64,000 nt of DNA from Bacillota bacterium. Lineage in GTDB: Bacteria > Bacillota_A > Clostridia > Lachnospirales > Lachnospiraceae. A program made the translations under genes and the position numbers. The stretch covers positions 434,001-498,000 of the forward strand of contig JAEYMU010000053.1 in NCBI GenBank assembly GCA_023407175.1, in the 5' to 3' direction. The notes below the pieces were generated by a model. It made no database searches. It worked only from the letters and a program-made list of their open reading frames with translations, and was not told the origin of the DNA. Below, piece by piece: positions 1 to 9,662 of the stretch. Position 1 is the first letter of the stretch. Each line of letters begins with the position of its first letter.

Positions 1-3000
1 CTCGGTATCCACCGTGTAGCCGGAGGTATAAGGAAGTGTCTCCAGCTTACCTGTTTCCTTATTATAATGATACAGATAAATCCTGCCGCCCTGAGTAAAG
101 CCGATTAGATCTCCGACGTAGATACGGACAACTGCCTGTACCGGCAGCACACCGTCCTGGGAGAAATGAAGTATGATGCTTTGCCCGGAACCCTCCGTTC
201 CCAGTGTAGTATCAAGTCCTTCTACATCCTCCGGCTTTATTGTTTGCATAGAAATATCCACATCGGTCAACTGCTGTGCAGCGGCAAGCTGTCCAGGAGT
301 AAAGGTCCATCTGTATCTTAGATTACCCTCAGGGTCACATACCTGAATCGTCAGCCCCTTGTTGGCATCCTTTATACTTTGAAGGACTTCTTCACTTAGT
401 ATGAGACCGGAGAAGGAGGCTGTCTCCTCATCCTCTGCCAGGGTAAGGTTAATATTAAAAGTGTCTGTCTCAAGCTCTGATAAAGCCTCCTGTAGATCCT
501 TCGTATCAATGGGCAGTTTCACCTTCCCGTTTTCATCCGCCTTCAACTGATCTAAAGCAATATCAAGCTGTCCAGGGGTTTCCACTGCCTCCGGCACCGG
601 GGTAGGGGTAGGCGTACTGCTGCCTGGATTATTATTCACCGGTGCCGCATTCACAGTCACCGTACAGGTAGCCTGAAAGCCTCCGTCTAAGGTAGTTACC
701 GTAATGGTTGCCGTCCCCTGGGAAAGAGGAGTTACCACTCCGGCAGCAACGGATGCAACTCCAGGATTACTTGACGTCCAGCTTATATTCTGATTGGTTG
801 CGTTATCCGGCGCTACAACCGCATGCAGTGTCACAGCCGTGCTCCCGGCGGTCAGTGTCAGGGCATCATTGTCCAGGGTTACTCCCGTTACTGCTACCAC
901 AGATATTATTTCCACTCCCGAAGAGGCCGCACTTAGGCTGCTCCTTTTATAGGCTGTGCTTTCAGTCTCCGGCAGGGCTGCTATTTTATAATAATAGGTT
1001 CCTGAATTACCAGGGGTGTCCGTATAGCTATTCGCAGCCGAGGAGCCAATATAGCTATAGCTTGCGCTCTCCGAGGCCGCACGATACACCTGATATAAAA
1101 CTGCATTCTTCACCGCATCCCAGGTAATCTCCACCGAGTCGCTGTCAGCAGCCTTGAGAGCAGTTAGATTTCCCGGCACGGATAAGGCCACCTGCGCCGA
1201 AGTATCCTTTATCTCTATCAGGCTGATATTGCTTACAGCCAGGGTATGGGCCTGCAGATCATAATCATTGCCTCCGGGCATAAAGAGAACATAAAAGCTG
1301 GTGCTTGCTCCGGGTGTAAAGGTATATTCATAGCTATGGGTTCCCGGCTCCAGAGAAATAGTATGCTGTGCTGCTCCTGATCCCAGCTCGATCACCATAT
1401 CCCGATTGGAGGTTATAGAGGTATCATCATAAACCAGCTCAGCATCAAAGGATAATTTATACTGCTTTCCGTCAAGGGTGGTAATTCCCGTCTTTCTGGC
1501 CTGGATTGACCAGAACTCCGGAATATTCCATTGTGAATTCATTGTTGATACGAAATCCACCGTAAAGGAATCCCCCAGACAGGTTATCGTGCCCTGCTCA
1601 CCGGGTTCCAACCAGGTAACCCAGTCTCCTGTGAATAAATTCGTATCCTCGGAGCTTAGCACCTGCAAATTAACCACTGCCGCTTCATAGCCCGCAGCCT
1701 GCACGGCAACGGTATAGGAGCCTGCTGCGGTAAAAGCTGCCTTGTCAATGGTAATGATATTATTCTGTGTATCGATGCCCACCAGGGAGGATACCTCCGT
1801 ACCATTGACTGTGACTGTAATCGGCTTTGTCTCCCACACACTATTTTGTGAATAACCAAGCTGTACATCCTCTCCAAGAATCACGCTGTCGGTCAGAGCC
1901 ACCGTCGGCGTCTGCACCGCCTCAACCTGGCTTAAGCTGGCCTGATACAAGCTCACATTGTCAATATAAATATCATGTTCTCCCACGGCTGCAAAGTCGG
2001 CAAGGCAGCCATTTACATTACCTGTCATGAACAGTACGCTGGCTGCGCTGGACGCTCCTACGCCGCTTAATACAATATAATAGGTCTTCTTCTCCTGGGT
2101 AAGGTCAACGATTGTGCGGGACGGTGTTCCCAGTGCACCAAATTCAAGCTGGATCGGACGGTTCACCGTTGCCGATGCATCAAACTGCAGAAGATAATAA
2201 TTGCTTGCTTCCACCTCGATACCGGATTGCTTCAGCTGACAATCCCAATTGTTGCCCTCGGTGCTTACCACATGGATATCGGCCTGCCCGTCCTGAACCG
2301 CAGCCGTACCGTTCACTACATTCCAATCGGAGAAATAGGTCGTCCAACCATCCAAATCGGTATCAAAGGTTCCGTTCACAATTAAATTCCCTCCGGCCTC
2401 CAAAACCGTCTGGGTGATCGCCTTTGTCTGGACATAGCCCTCCGCATCAAATTTAATGGAATAGGTGCCTGCAGCCGGCATAGCCTCCGCAGCAATGGTC
2501 AGGGTCTGATCCTGATTCACGGTTACCAGCTCCAGATCTATGGAAGTTCCGTTGATATAGGCAGCCGTCAGCTCCGACGCCCATGCCGCATCACTGTATT
2601 TTAACACAATATCGCTGCCGGCTCTTACATTACCGGACGAAGTAAGACTCGCCGGCTTTGCATATCCTGCCGGAATCGAAATTAATGAGCTGTCTACCTC
2701 CACATCGATGCTGTCGATGGTGAAATTATAAGCTCCCTCACCGATTCCAAAATACATGGAAAATTTGCCGGTTATGTTACTGGCAGGTTTGAATTCGATT
2801 ACCTTAGTATTATCGCCGGCGGTAAAATCATAATTTTGCTGAATTCCGTCCGGTGTTTCAATCTTGATTGTCTTATCCTTGCTGCCATTCAGATGAATGG
2901 TGAATTTATAAGGAATCCCTCCGGTAAAGGACATAGCGGAGCTTTGGACTCCCACACACCAGAAATCCGGATTAGCGCCGATATTCGCCTGGACATTAAG

Positions 3001-5172
3001 CACTCCGTCGGTTACCGTATGAGTCTGGAAGCCTGCATTCTCCGACCAGATATTCCAGCCGTCATCGCCGTTAAAGAAATCTCCGTTGTACAAGGGCCAG
3101 AAATCCACGCTGGACCAATCCACATTATTATTGGTAGTTCTTATCATGGTTACATTGTCCAGATATACCGTATGATTACCGGTCACAATCTCCAGGATAC
3201 CTTCTGTGTCCGTAGCCTCTTCCATGGTAAATTCAAAGCTGTAGTTCGCCGTGGACGTCGTTATGCTAAAGGTCTTCTCCCCATAGACCACACTCTTGTC
3301 ACTGCTTACCAGCTTCACCGTTATATCCCCGGCAGTCTGGGCTCTTGCATCCAGGGAAACTTTATAGGTATCTGTCCCAAGCAAATTCATACCCTTCTGG
3401 TACAGATAGGAGTCTGCCGCAGTCCCCACAGCCGTAAGCTCAAGTGCCGCTTTCTCCACCGATATTGCTGTACCGGCTCCCGCATGCCAGTAATAATACC
3501 TTCCGGTTCCCTGATCAAAGGTACCATTATATACATGATTTCCATTGGAAAGAGGCTCCTTTGCATCATCCTCTCCCTGAGTTGGAATAAGTCCCGTACA
3601 AATCACTGAGAAATTCTTAAAATAGCAGGCCCCAGTAGTCAGGCCCAGGTTAAATTCAATACGTCCGGTGGCATCCGTCGTATTCGTCATATCAAAAGTA
3701 TAGGTATAATGCTTCCACTCTGGCAGCAGATCCACGGTATAGCTATCAGAATAGGCAGGATAGCCGCCGATATTTCCGAACTTGGCTGTCAGGGCTTTGG
3801 AGGCATCCGCTTTGGCATCAAAGCTTAGTACATACCGGTATCCCTTGGTCAGAGGAACATTATGTATCAGCTGTACACTGTAGTTTTGCGTACCGGGTGC
3901 CGTAACATCCACCTTCAGGGCTCCATCCGCCACGCTCTTTGCAGCTGTTCCTCCCAGCATGGTGGATAGATACCATTCATTTTCACTCTCACTGGGGTAG
4001 GAGGTGGTCTCCTTGATATCCGCAAGAGCAGAATCAACATAATTGGTCACATTAATTTCACCGGATACCAGGTTAGGGTCTGCCTGCTCCACCGGCTTCA
4101 CTGCGGAAGCCTCCATGGCGGCATAATCTGCGATCTCACCGGTTGACTCATCAAGCAGATCATATACTCTGACATAATCCACATACATATTAGCCTCGTT
4201 CCAGGAATCACTCAAGGCTCCTCCGTCGTAGTTGCCTCCGACGGCCAGATTTAAAAGGATATAGAAATTCTGGTCATAGGGTGCCGGATAGGTAAAATCC
4301 GTTGCATTGTTTTCCGTAGTGGAATACCAGTTACTGGTCTTATAAAAAAGTTGATCATCCACATACCAGCGAATCTCCCCTGGAAGCCATTCCACTGCAT
4401 AGGTATGATACTCCGCAGTGGTAAAATCCGCATCGTAGGGTGCCAAACTGCTGCTCTTATTATAGCTTCCTCCATTGGATTTATTATTGGGCCATTGGCT
4501 GCCGTAATGGATGGTTCCGTCCACAGAGCCCGTATTGCTGCCCCTTGCTTCCATAATATCAAGCTCACCGGAAGCAGCCCAGGTACCATAGACATCCTCA
4601 GCCGGCATCATCCAGAAGGCCGGCCACAATCCGGTACTGTCTGTGCTGTCGCTGGTTATCTTAATTCGGGCCTCGATACGGCCGTACATTTTTGAATATT
4701 TTGTTGTCTTTTCTCCTCCCCGGTTTGCGGAATCATCCATCGTCCAGAGCCGGGTTGAGGTATAGCTTTTACCGCTGTAATTTGCCTTTTCACTGTCCTC
4801 CAGCTTTCTGGCTGTAATTTGAAGATTGCCATCCGATACACTGGCATTTTCTCCCTCGGTATAGTATTCCTTCTCATTGTTACCCCAGCCATCACCGGAA
4901 TACTCTGCACCGGTTCCGATCATATAGCTCCATTTGGTACTGTCCAGGGCAGAGCCGTTGAATTCATCGCTCCAGTCAATCGTCCAGGTTCGCTCCTCAC
5001 CCGCAGCGCCGGTGGTTATCTCTCTGTCCTGCGCAGGTGTTGCTGCGTAGTCGGCATCGTTTTCAACTTCCGCCGCGGCTGCCGGTTGGTACGAAGCTTC
5101 CGGCAGCAGGGTCAGCACCATAACTGCCGACATCATTACCGCTATCCGCTTCATCATCTTTTTCTTTTTCAC
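1..5172 (-). CDS. Secreted multidomain GH16 beta-glucanase (laminarinase/lichenase type), 3' end cut by window
   Basis: Predicted extracellular endo-beta-glucanase. The GTG start at 5172 has an AAGGAGG site 7 nt upstream; 1724 codons are visible without a stop, so the C-terminus is outside the window. Residues 1-35 form a signal peptide. A GH16 domain spans about residues 40-310, with the catalytic motif ELDIMEARG (E203, D205, E208, matching ExDxxE). Next come roughly five CBM4/9-like beta-sandwich modules (about 395-525, 543-678, 695-825, 930-1076, 1171-1320), two DUF1533-like modules (about 828-925 and 1083-1170), an FN3 domain (about 1331-1420), a Big_2 domain (about 1425-1506), a Thr/Pro linker and a C-terminal module related to that of the GH13 enzyme at 13822-20520. 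Substrate is probably mixed-linkage or beta-1,3-glucan. The GH16 call is firm; exact specificity is inferred. Confidence 0.9.
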   Translation of the reverse strand, partial: MKKKKMMKRIAVMMSAVMVLTLLPEASYQPAAAAEVENDADYAATPAQDREITTGAAGEERTWTIDWSDEFNGSALDSTKWSYMIGTGAEYSGDGWGNNEKEYYTEGENASVSDGNLQITARKLEDSEKANYSGKSYTSTRLWTMDDSANRGGEKTTKYSKMYGRIEARIKITSDSTDSTGLWPAFWMMPAEDVYGTWAASGELDIMEARGSNTGSVDGTIHYGSQWPNNKSNGGSYNKSSSLAPYDADFTTAEYHTYAVEWLPGEIRWYVDDQLFYKTSNWYSTTENNATDFTYPAPYDQNFYILLNLAVGGNYDGGALSDSWNEANMYVDYVRVYDLLDESTGEIADYAAMEASAVKPVEQADPNLVSGEINVTNYVDSALADIKETTSYPSESENEWYLSTMLGGTAAKSVADGALKVDVTAPGTQNYSVQLIHNVPLTKGYRYVLSFDAKADASKALTAKFGNIGGYPAYSDSYTVDLLPEWKHYTYTFDMTNTTDATGRIEFNLGLTTGACYFKNFSVICTGLIPTQGEDDAKEPLSNGNHVYNGTFDQGTGRYYYWHAGAGTAISVEKAALELTAVGTAADSYLYQKGMNLLGTDTYKVSLDARAQTAGDITVKLVSSDKSVVYGEKTFSITTSTANYSFEFTMEEATDTEGILEIVTGNHTVYLDNVTMIRTTNNNVDWSSVDFWPLYNGDFFNGDDGWNIWSENAGFQTHTVTDGVLNVQANIGANPDFWCVGVQSSAMSFTGGIPYKFTIHLNGSKDKTIKIETPDGIQQNYDFTAGDNTKVIEFKPASNITGKFSMYFGIGEGAYNFTIDSIDVEVDSSLISIPAGYAKPASLTSSGNVRAGSDIVLKYSDAAWASELTAAYINGTSIDLELVTVNQDQTLTIAAEAMPAAGTYSIKFDAEGYVQTKAITQTVLEAGGNLIVNGTFDTDLDGWTTYFSDWNVVNGTAAVQDGQADIHVVSTEGNNWDCQLKQSGIEVEASNYYLLQFDASATVNRPIQLEFGALGTPSRTIVDLTQEKKTYYIVLSGVGASSAASVLFMTGNVNGCLADFAAVGEHDIYIDNVSLYQASLSQVEAVQTPTVALTDSVILGEDVQLGYSQNSVWETKPITVTVNGTEVSSLVGIDTQNNIITIDKAAFTAAGSYTVAVQAAGYEAAVVNLQVLSSEDTNLFTGDWVTWLEPGEQGTITCLGDSFTVDFVSTMNSQWNIPEFWSIQARKTGITTLDGKQYKLSFDAELVYDDTSITSNRDMVIELGSGAAQHTISLEPGTHSYEYTFTPGASTSFYVLFMPGGNDYDLQAHTLAVSNISLIEIKDTSAQVALSVPGNLTALKAADSDSVEITWDAVKNAVLYQVYRAASESASYSYIGSSAANSYTDTPGNSGTYYYKIAALPETESTAYKRSSLSAASSGVEIISVVAVTGVTLDNDALTLTAGSTAVTLHAVVAPDNATNQNISWTSSNPGVASVAAGVVTPLSQGTATITVTTLDGGFQATCTVTVNAAPVNNNPGSSTPTPTPVPEAVETPGQLDIALDQLKADENGKVKLPIDTKDLQEALSELETDTFNINLTLAEDEETASFSGLILSEEVLQSIKDANKGLTIQVCDPEGNLRYRWTFTPGQLAAAQQLTDVDISMQTIKPEDVEGLDTTLGTEGSGQSIILHFSQDGVLPVQAVVRIYVGDLIGFTQGGRIYLYHYNKETGKLETLPYTSGYTVDTE

Positions 5173-5369
5173 AAAAATACCTCCTTCTCAAAAATGTATT
5201 TTTCTGAATGAATCAGGAATACTGTATTCTGCCCCTGCATCCCTCTGCAAACCTTATAAATAATTCCAGATACATCCTCCTGATCCATACACTTCTATTT
5301 TGATTTTTCAGGACGGGATTTATAAGATACATTTTTTCAAAAAGGTATCAATTTTTAGATTTTGCAAAC

Positions 5370-5428
5370 AAAGGAGCTGCGGATTTCATCTGCGCCGTTT
5401 CGGCATGCAGATGGTCCGCAGCTCCTTT
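5370..5428 (-). terminator. Hairpin terminator after the methyltransferase gene
   Basis: Perfect 14-nt arms (AAAGGAGCTGCGGA at 5370-5383 and its complement at 5415-5428) enclose a second short stem (CATCTGC/GCAGATG). Read on the minus strand the stem is followed by TTTGTTTGC. It separates the ktr/methyltransferase genes from the GH16 gene. Confidence 0.75.
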
Positions 5429-5449
5429 AAGCCTTTATTATATCCGCTT

Positions 5450-6316
5450 CTATTCCCTTTCCCATCTTCCTGACGCGCCGCAGGGAAGTATCAGGCCATT
5501 GCCTGACACAGGAAGTCCTATCTCATCCGCCGTAACCCTGCCGCCGAATTGCCTGCCCAGCTCCTCGGACAGCATATAGGACAATACACCTGCCTGCAAG
5601 CCTGTCGTATAGGAATTAATCAGAAAGAATAACGGGTCATCAGACAAAACCTTGGTACATAGTTGAAGGAATGGATAAATGCTGTCCTCTATCTTCCATA
5701 TCTCACCCTTTGGCCCTCTTCCGTAGGAGGGAGGGTCCATAATGACCGCATCGTATTTGCTTTCCCTTCGGATTTCCCGTTCCACAAATTTCACACAGTC
5801 ATCTACAATATATCGCACAGGAGCTTCCCCTAGTCTCGAAGCAACTGCATTTTCCCTTGCCCAGGTTACCATACCCTTGGAGGCGTCCACATGGGTAACA
5901 ACGGCTCCCGCTTTTGCCGCAGCCAGCGTAGCTCCCCCGGTATAGGCAAACAAATTCAAAACCTTGACCTGCCTGTCCTTTACTGCTGCTATTTTCTCTG
6001 AAAACCAGTCCCAATTCACTGCCTGTTCCGGGAAAAGTCCGGTATGCTTGAAGCTGAAGGGCTGAAGATGAAAGGTCAGCTCCTGATAGGAAATATCCCA
6101 TTGCTTCGGAAGGTCAAAAAATTCCCATTCTCCTCCGCCCTTGGAGCTTCTGTGATAGTGTGCATTGGGTTTCTTCCACCCCTTTTGTGTTCGGGGTGTA
6201 TCCCAGATAACCTGAGGGTCCGGTCTTACCAATGTATATTGACCCCAACGCTCCAGCTTCTCTCCGCCGGAGGCATCGATAACTTCATACTCTTTCCAAT
6301 TCTTAGCGACCCACAT
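5450..6316 (-). CDS. Class I SAM-dependent methyltransferase, RlmI/RlmK-like (COG1092 type)
   Basis: 288-residue Rossmann-fold methyltransferase. The SAM-binding loop reads VLNLFAYTGGATLAAA (about residue 120) and the catalytic-loop motif MDPPSYGRG (about 195) is of the kind used by RlmI-like rRNA cytosine methyltransferases. It is shorter than E. coli RlmI and has no obvious N-terminal PUA domain, so the RNA target is uncertain. The gene starts 21 nt after the ktrA stop and probably shares its transcript, ending at the hairpin at 5370-5428. The family is clear; the specific substrate is not shown by the sequence. Confidence 0.8.
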   Translation of the reverse strand: MWVAKNWKEYEVIDASGGEKLERWGQYTLVRPDPQVIWDTPRTQKGWKKPNAHYHRSSKGGGEWEFFDLPKQWDISYQELTFHLQPFSFKHTGLFPEQAVNWDWFSEKIAAVKDRQVKVLNLFAYTGGATLAAAKAGAVVTHVDASKGMVTWARENAVASRLGEAPVRYIVDDCVKFVEREIRRESKYDAVIMDPPSYGRGPKGEIWKIEDSIYPFLQLCTKVLSDDPLFFLINSYTTGLQAGVLSYMLSEELGRQFGGRVTADEIGLPVSGNGLILPCGASGRWERE

Positions 6317-6337
6317 AATATTTTCTCTTTTCTCGAT

Positions 6338-6988
6338 TTATATGATATTTCTTAATTTTTTCAGATGAGAGTTCATTCCAAGCACAGTAATCACCGAGTC
6401 TCCGGTAATCACCGTATCGGCATTCGGTATAATTATTTTATCCTCATTATTTTTAACAGCCAGAATATTAATTCCATATTTCGTTCTTACTGCAAGCTCG
6501 CCAAGAGTTTTTCCCAGCCAGGATTTTGGCGGAGTCACGCTGGCGATACTGTACTCCGGCGAAATTTCAATCATCTCATAGAAATTATCGGCTGCCAGAT
6601 TATTCGCAACCTTAATACCGATATCCTTTTCCGGTAATATAACCTTATCAGCCCCAAGCTTATATAATATTTTCTCCTGAAAATAATCCTGGGTCTTTAC
6701 AAGAATAAATTTGGCCCCCAGCTCCTTAAGCAGAACCGTCGTCATGATACCGGTCTGTATATTTGAGCCAACCGCTACGATAGCCACATCAAATTCATCA
6801 ATATCCACTGATCTTAGGAAAGCTTCACTGGTGATATCCGCCTGAACCACATGCATAATATCTCCTGCAAATTCATTCACGATCTTCTCGTCAAGGTCCA
6901 CACCCAAAACCTCATAATCTAATTCATAGAGAGTTTTCGCAACGCTTCTTCCAAATTTCCCAAGTCCTAACACAATCGCCGACTTCAT
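6338..6988 (-). CDS. ktrA: Potassium uptake regulatory subunit KtrA (RCK/TrkA family)
   Basis: 216-residue cytosolic RCK protein. The N-terminal nucleotide-binding Rossmann fold begins with GLGKFGRS near residue 8 and has an acidic end (VLGVDLDE) to its second strand. A C-terminal RCK_C/TrkA_C domain covers about residues 135-216. KtrA forms an octameric ring that gates the KtrB channel in response to ATP/ADP and, in Firmicutes, c-di-AMP. It lies 51 nt downstream of ktrB on the same strand, the usual ktrB-ktrA pairing. Length is normal for the family. Confidence 0.92.
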   Translation of the reverse strand: MKSAIVLGLGKFGRSVAKTLYELDYEVLGVDLDEKIVNEFAGDIMHVVQADITSEAFLRSVDIDEFDVAIVAVGSNIQTGIMTTVLLKELGAKFILVKTQDYFQEKILYKLGADKVILPEKDIGIKVANNLAADNFYEMIEISPEYSIASVTPPKSWLGKTLGELAVRTKYGINILAVKNNEDKIIIPNADTVITGDSVITVLGMNSHLKKLRNII

Positions 6989-7039
6989 GGTTACCTCCCG
7001 TCCCCTTCCGATTCATTCATTAATTATACTTATCTAACC

Positions 7040-8419
7040 CTATCCTACCGTAATTTCTTCTTCCGGACAACGGTAATTTCTTTCATCCTTTCTCCTCATG
7101 GGGGAAAGGGCTGCAAATATAGTTAATATTCCTGCCCTTCCGCATAGCATGGTAATTATAAGCTGGTATTTGCTGAAATCACTCAGCCCCGGTGTTATTC
7201 CGGTTGAAAACCCTGCTGTACTGAATGCTGATACCGTCTCGAACAATGCCTGCATCAGAGTTCCTTCCTGATTGAAAAGCAACACCATTGTGGAAACCAT
7301 AACAAGCACCAGGCTTAATAAGAATACTGCAACTGACTTATTGATAATCTCCCCCGAAACTCTTCTCCGGAATACCTGTGTTTCGTCCCGGTCGTTAAGA
7401 TAGGAAGCCACAGCAGCAACCAATACAAAAAAGGTAGTTATCTTAATTCCGCCCCCGGTTGACCCGGGTGCAGCACCTATAAACATCAGCAGCACTGTAA
7501 ACAGAGAGGTGGCAGGCTTCATATCTCCAAGGGTAATTGTGTTAAAGCCAGCCGTTCTTGTCGAAACCGACTGAAAAAAGGCATTCAGGAGCTTTGTATG
7601 CAAGGGAAGCCCTTTCATCGTCCCCTCTGCTTCAAAGGCCATAAATACGATGCTTCCCGCAATAATCAATAGTGCTGTCATGAAAAGAACCACTTTTGTA
7701 TTCAGACGGAATCTCGAAAACCTTCTTACTTTTATCAGGTCCTCCCATACAACAAAGCCCATTCCGCCGACAATAATCAGGGCCGATGTCGTTAGAAGCA
7801 TTAAAAAATTCCCGTAAAAACCGGTAAGACTGGCAAACTTGTCTGTCCCGGTTCCAAACACATCAAAGCCTGCATTACAAAAGGAGGAAACCGAATGAAA
7901 AATACTTTTTCCTACCCCCTCTGCCAGACCGTACTTGGGGATCAATATAGCCGAGATAAGAACGGCTCCTATCCCCTCTGCTATCAGCATCATTTTAACA
8001 ATTCTCCAAAACATCGGAACAATATTTTCAAGAGAATAGTTACTGATTGACTCCTTTAATGCCATTCTATGGCTCAGCCCAAGATTTTTTCCTGCAATTG
8101 ACGTAAACAGGGTCACCATTGACATAATTCCCAAAGCACCGATCTGTATTAATAATAAAATAACCAGCTTCCCAAAGAAGGACCAATAGGTGTTGGTATC
8201 CTCAACAGCAAGTCCGGTTACACAGACGCAAGAAGCTGATGTAAACAGTGCATCGGTAAATCCGGTGCTTTTTCCGCTTTGTGTGCTTATGGGCAGGGAT
8301 AGCAGCAGCGTACCCGCCATAATAAGAAGGATAAATCCATAAACCAATATCCTTGCAGGAGTCAGTCTGCCAAATCCCCTGATACGCTTTGACGCTTTTA
8401 TATTGATCGTATCTTTCAT
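7040..8419 (-). CDS. ktrB: Potassium transporter membrane subunit KtrB (TrkH/KtrB family)
   Basis: 459-residue integral membrane protein of the Trk/Ktr/HKT superfamily, built of four M1-P-M2 repeats. The four selectivity-filter glycines can be seen in CVTGLA, NAGFD, TAGFN and TAGFS. Hydrophobic helices run throughout. It would form the K+ (or Na+-coupled K+) conducting dimer under the KtrA ring encoded downstream. There is no space upstream for a ydaO-type c-di-AMP riboswitch: only 82 nt separate it from the preceding gene, and that gap contains a promoter-like sequence. Confidence 0.93.
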   Translation of the reverse strand: MKDTINIKASKRIRGFGRLTPARILVYGFILLIMAGTLLLSLPISTQSGKSTGFTDALFTSASCVCVTGLAVEDTNTYWSFFGKLVILLLIQIGALGIMSMVTLFTSIAGKNLGLSHRMALKESISNYSLENIVPMFWRIVKMMLIAEGIGAVLISAILIPKYGLAEGVGKSIFHSVSSFCNAGFDVFGTGTDKFASLTGFYGNFLMLLTTSALIIVGGMGFVVWEDLIKVRRFSRFRLNTKVVLFMTALLIIAGSIVFMAFEAEGTMKGLPLHTKLLNAFFQSVSTRTAGFNTITLGDMKPATSLFTVLLMFIGAAPGSTGGGIKITTFFVLVAAVASYLNDRDETQVFRRRVSGEIINKSVAVFLLSLVLVMVSTMVLLFNQEGTLMQALFETVSAFSTAGFSTGITPGLSDFSKYQLIITMLCGRAGILTIFAALSPMRRKDERNYRCPEEEITVG

Positions 8420-8453
8420 ATATAAGACCCCGGTTCCTTTGAATTCAAGAAAA

Positions 8454-8483
8454 ATTATAGCACACTAATATCCTTGCATGCAA
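8454..8483 (-). promoter_or_regulatory. Probable ktrB promoter overlapping TTGCATGCAA palindrome
   Basis: On the minus strand TTGCAT (complement of 8478-8483), an 18-nt spacer and TATAAT (complement of 8454-8459) form a sigma-A-like promoter 35 nt upstream of ktrB. The -35 is inside the palindrome TTGCATGCAA (8474-8483); TTGCATGCAT recurs at 8489-8498, 15 nt away. Confidence 0.55.
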
Positions 8484-8501
8484 CTTGCTTGCATGCATAC
8501 T

Positions 8502-9119
8502 CTATTGCCTTGCGGAATAATCCATACCCATATAGGCGTCACCGGAGCGCAGCTCCTCCAGCATCTGTTCCATCCGCTTTTGTCTTGTTTCCGGGCGTTT
8601 GGCCCGTATAATCCATCCAATATAGTCGTTTTTCTGATAGGGGGGACGTGCCTCGTACTTCTCCAGCAGCCCCTCCCGGTACAGTGCTTCCGTCATATCC
8701 TCCGGCATGGGATAGCGCGGCCTCAGTACCTTTTCATTTTTCTTTCCCGTTTCTTTCTCTTTTACAAGCTCCTCCTGCTCCGTCACTCGATAAAGCACCA
8801 TTCTCCGGATCAAATCCAGGGGCAATGGTTGTCCATAAGGAAACTGCACCGTACCCTTGGAGCAGTTATAATTCGCAAGCTCCTCCTGAAATTTTTCAAT
8901 AGCGCTGGGTGTCGGGTGAAACCCAACGTGCTTTTTTTGTGCAGAAAAATGTACCAGATTACCATGATAAACAAAGGTGGCCATCCCCCAGCTGATCTTT
9001 TCGGTTGCTTTTGGTGCGGCCTCTGTAATCGTTTGGTGAAGCTCACGCAAAACCGGCTGCACTTCAGGAGCACATCCGGCAATATATTCTTCAATCGTGG
9101 TTGGAAGTTCCTGTGCCAT
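8502..9119 (-). CDS. DUF1801 / YdeI-like protein
   Basis: 205-residue soluble protein. The N-terminal half resembles the DUF1801 (YdhG-like, SRPBCC-type) fold, with the recognisable stretches ISWGMATFVYHGNLVHF and HVGFHPTPSAIEKF. The C-terminal third (about 125-200) resembles the bacteriocin-resistance YdeI/OmpD-associated domain with conserved YPMPEDM and YIGWIIRAKRPETRQKR. Its biochemical role is not known. A strong AAAGGAGG site precedes the ATG. The gene lies upstream of and codirectional with ktrB, which seems to have its own promoter, so a functional link is unproven. Confidence 0.75.
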   Translation of the reverse strand: MAQELPTTIEEYIAGCAPEVQPVLRELHQTITEAAPKATEKISWGMATFVYHGNLVHFSAQKKHVGFHPTPSAIEKFQEELANYNCSKGTVQFPYGQPLPLDLIRRMVLYRVTEQEELVKEKETGKKNEKVLRPRYPMPEDMTEALYREGLLEKYEARPPYQKNDYIGWIIRAKRPETRQKRMEQMLEELRSGDAYMGMDYSARQ

Positions 9120-9220
9120 GTCCTCTTTCCTCCTTTTATATGATATCGCTCTTTTATTATCTTTCCCTTTACTAAAGTTGTCCTTCCTATTCTACCATAA
9201 AAAGCTCATGTAACAAAGAC

Positions 9221-9445
9221 AGGAAATTTAGTTATAGTTCAGCCTTGCAGGGAAGGCGACAGGTTCCGGGGAAAAATGTTCTCCATTCGGAGTATTTGCA
9301 TTCGCCGGTATTTAGGCTCCGTATTTTGGAGCCTTATGTACCGCTGCGTAATGCAATTAAGCGAAAGCGGCTCCGATATGGAAACATTTCTTTCCCTGGG
9401 AACTGTCTATTTCTCTGCAAGGCTGACTATAACTAAATTTATCCT
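9221..9445. repeat. About 220-bp imperfect palindrome (long inverted repeat)
   Basis: The two outer arms match almost exactly: AAATTTAGTTATAGT at 9224-9238 reappears as its complement ending at 9440, followed inward by CAGCCTTGCAG on both sides. Complementarity continues with gaps and mismatches to an apical GGCTCC/GGAGCC stem (9315-9320/9328-9333) around a 7-nt loop. The right arm is about 16 nt longer because of a small extra hairpin (GCGAAAGCGG region). No convincing ORF or transposase is present. It could be a decayed miniature inverted-repeat element or the template of a long hairpin RNA. Confidence 0.7.
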
Positions 9446-9662
9446 TCCGCCCTGCTTAAGCGCTCTCTCATTATTCTAACCATAATTTAACTTGACGGAG
9501 CAGGCAAATAATAATAAACTTATAACTGTAGCAAGTACAGAAAGCAGCCTGTAGAAAGCAGGTTTCGGACACATACACCCGGTAATTGACAGACCGCTGT
9601 ACCGGTTATAAAGGGTACGGCAAAACACAAATTAATATTAGGAGGAAACACCACATAATATC
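9446..9662 (+). promoter_or_regulatory. Intergenic region with candidate pspA promoter and GTACC-N10-GGTAC inverted repeat
   Basis: No gene seen. TTGACA at 9586-9591 and TATAAA at 9607-9612 could be a promoter, although the 15-nt spacer is short. An inverted repeat GTACC (9599-9603)/GGTAC (9614-9618) overlaps the possible -10 and could be an operator or a hairpin. No clear sigma-W-type (TGAAAC/CGTA) promoter is visible, although that is how pspA is driven in Bacillus. Confidence 0.35.

Noticed and set aside
2836..3609. 257-codon plus-strand open frame within the GH16 gene
   Set aside because: It is antisense to well-conserved CBM modules, has no ribosome binding site or recognisable domain, and reflects codon bias of the real minus-strand gene.
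8478..9143. 221-codon plus-strand open frame opposite the DUF1801/YdeI gene
   Set aside because: The minus-strand protein has two recognisable domains; this frame has none and lacks a start signal.
9245..9479. Two short plus-strand open frames inside the long palindrome
   Set aside because: No ribosome binding site or domain; symmetry of the palindrome explains their presence.
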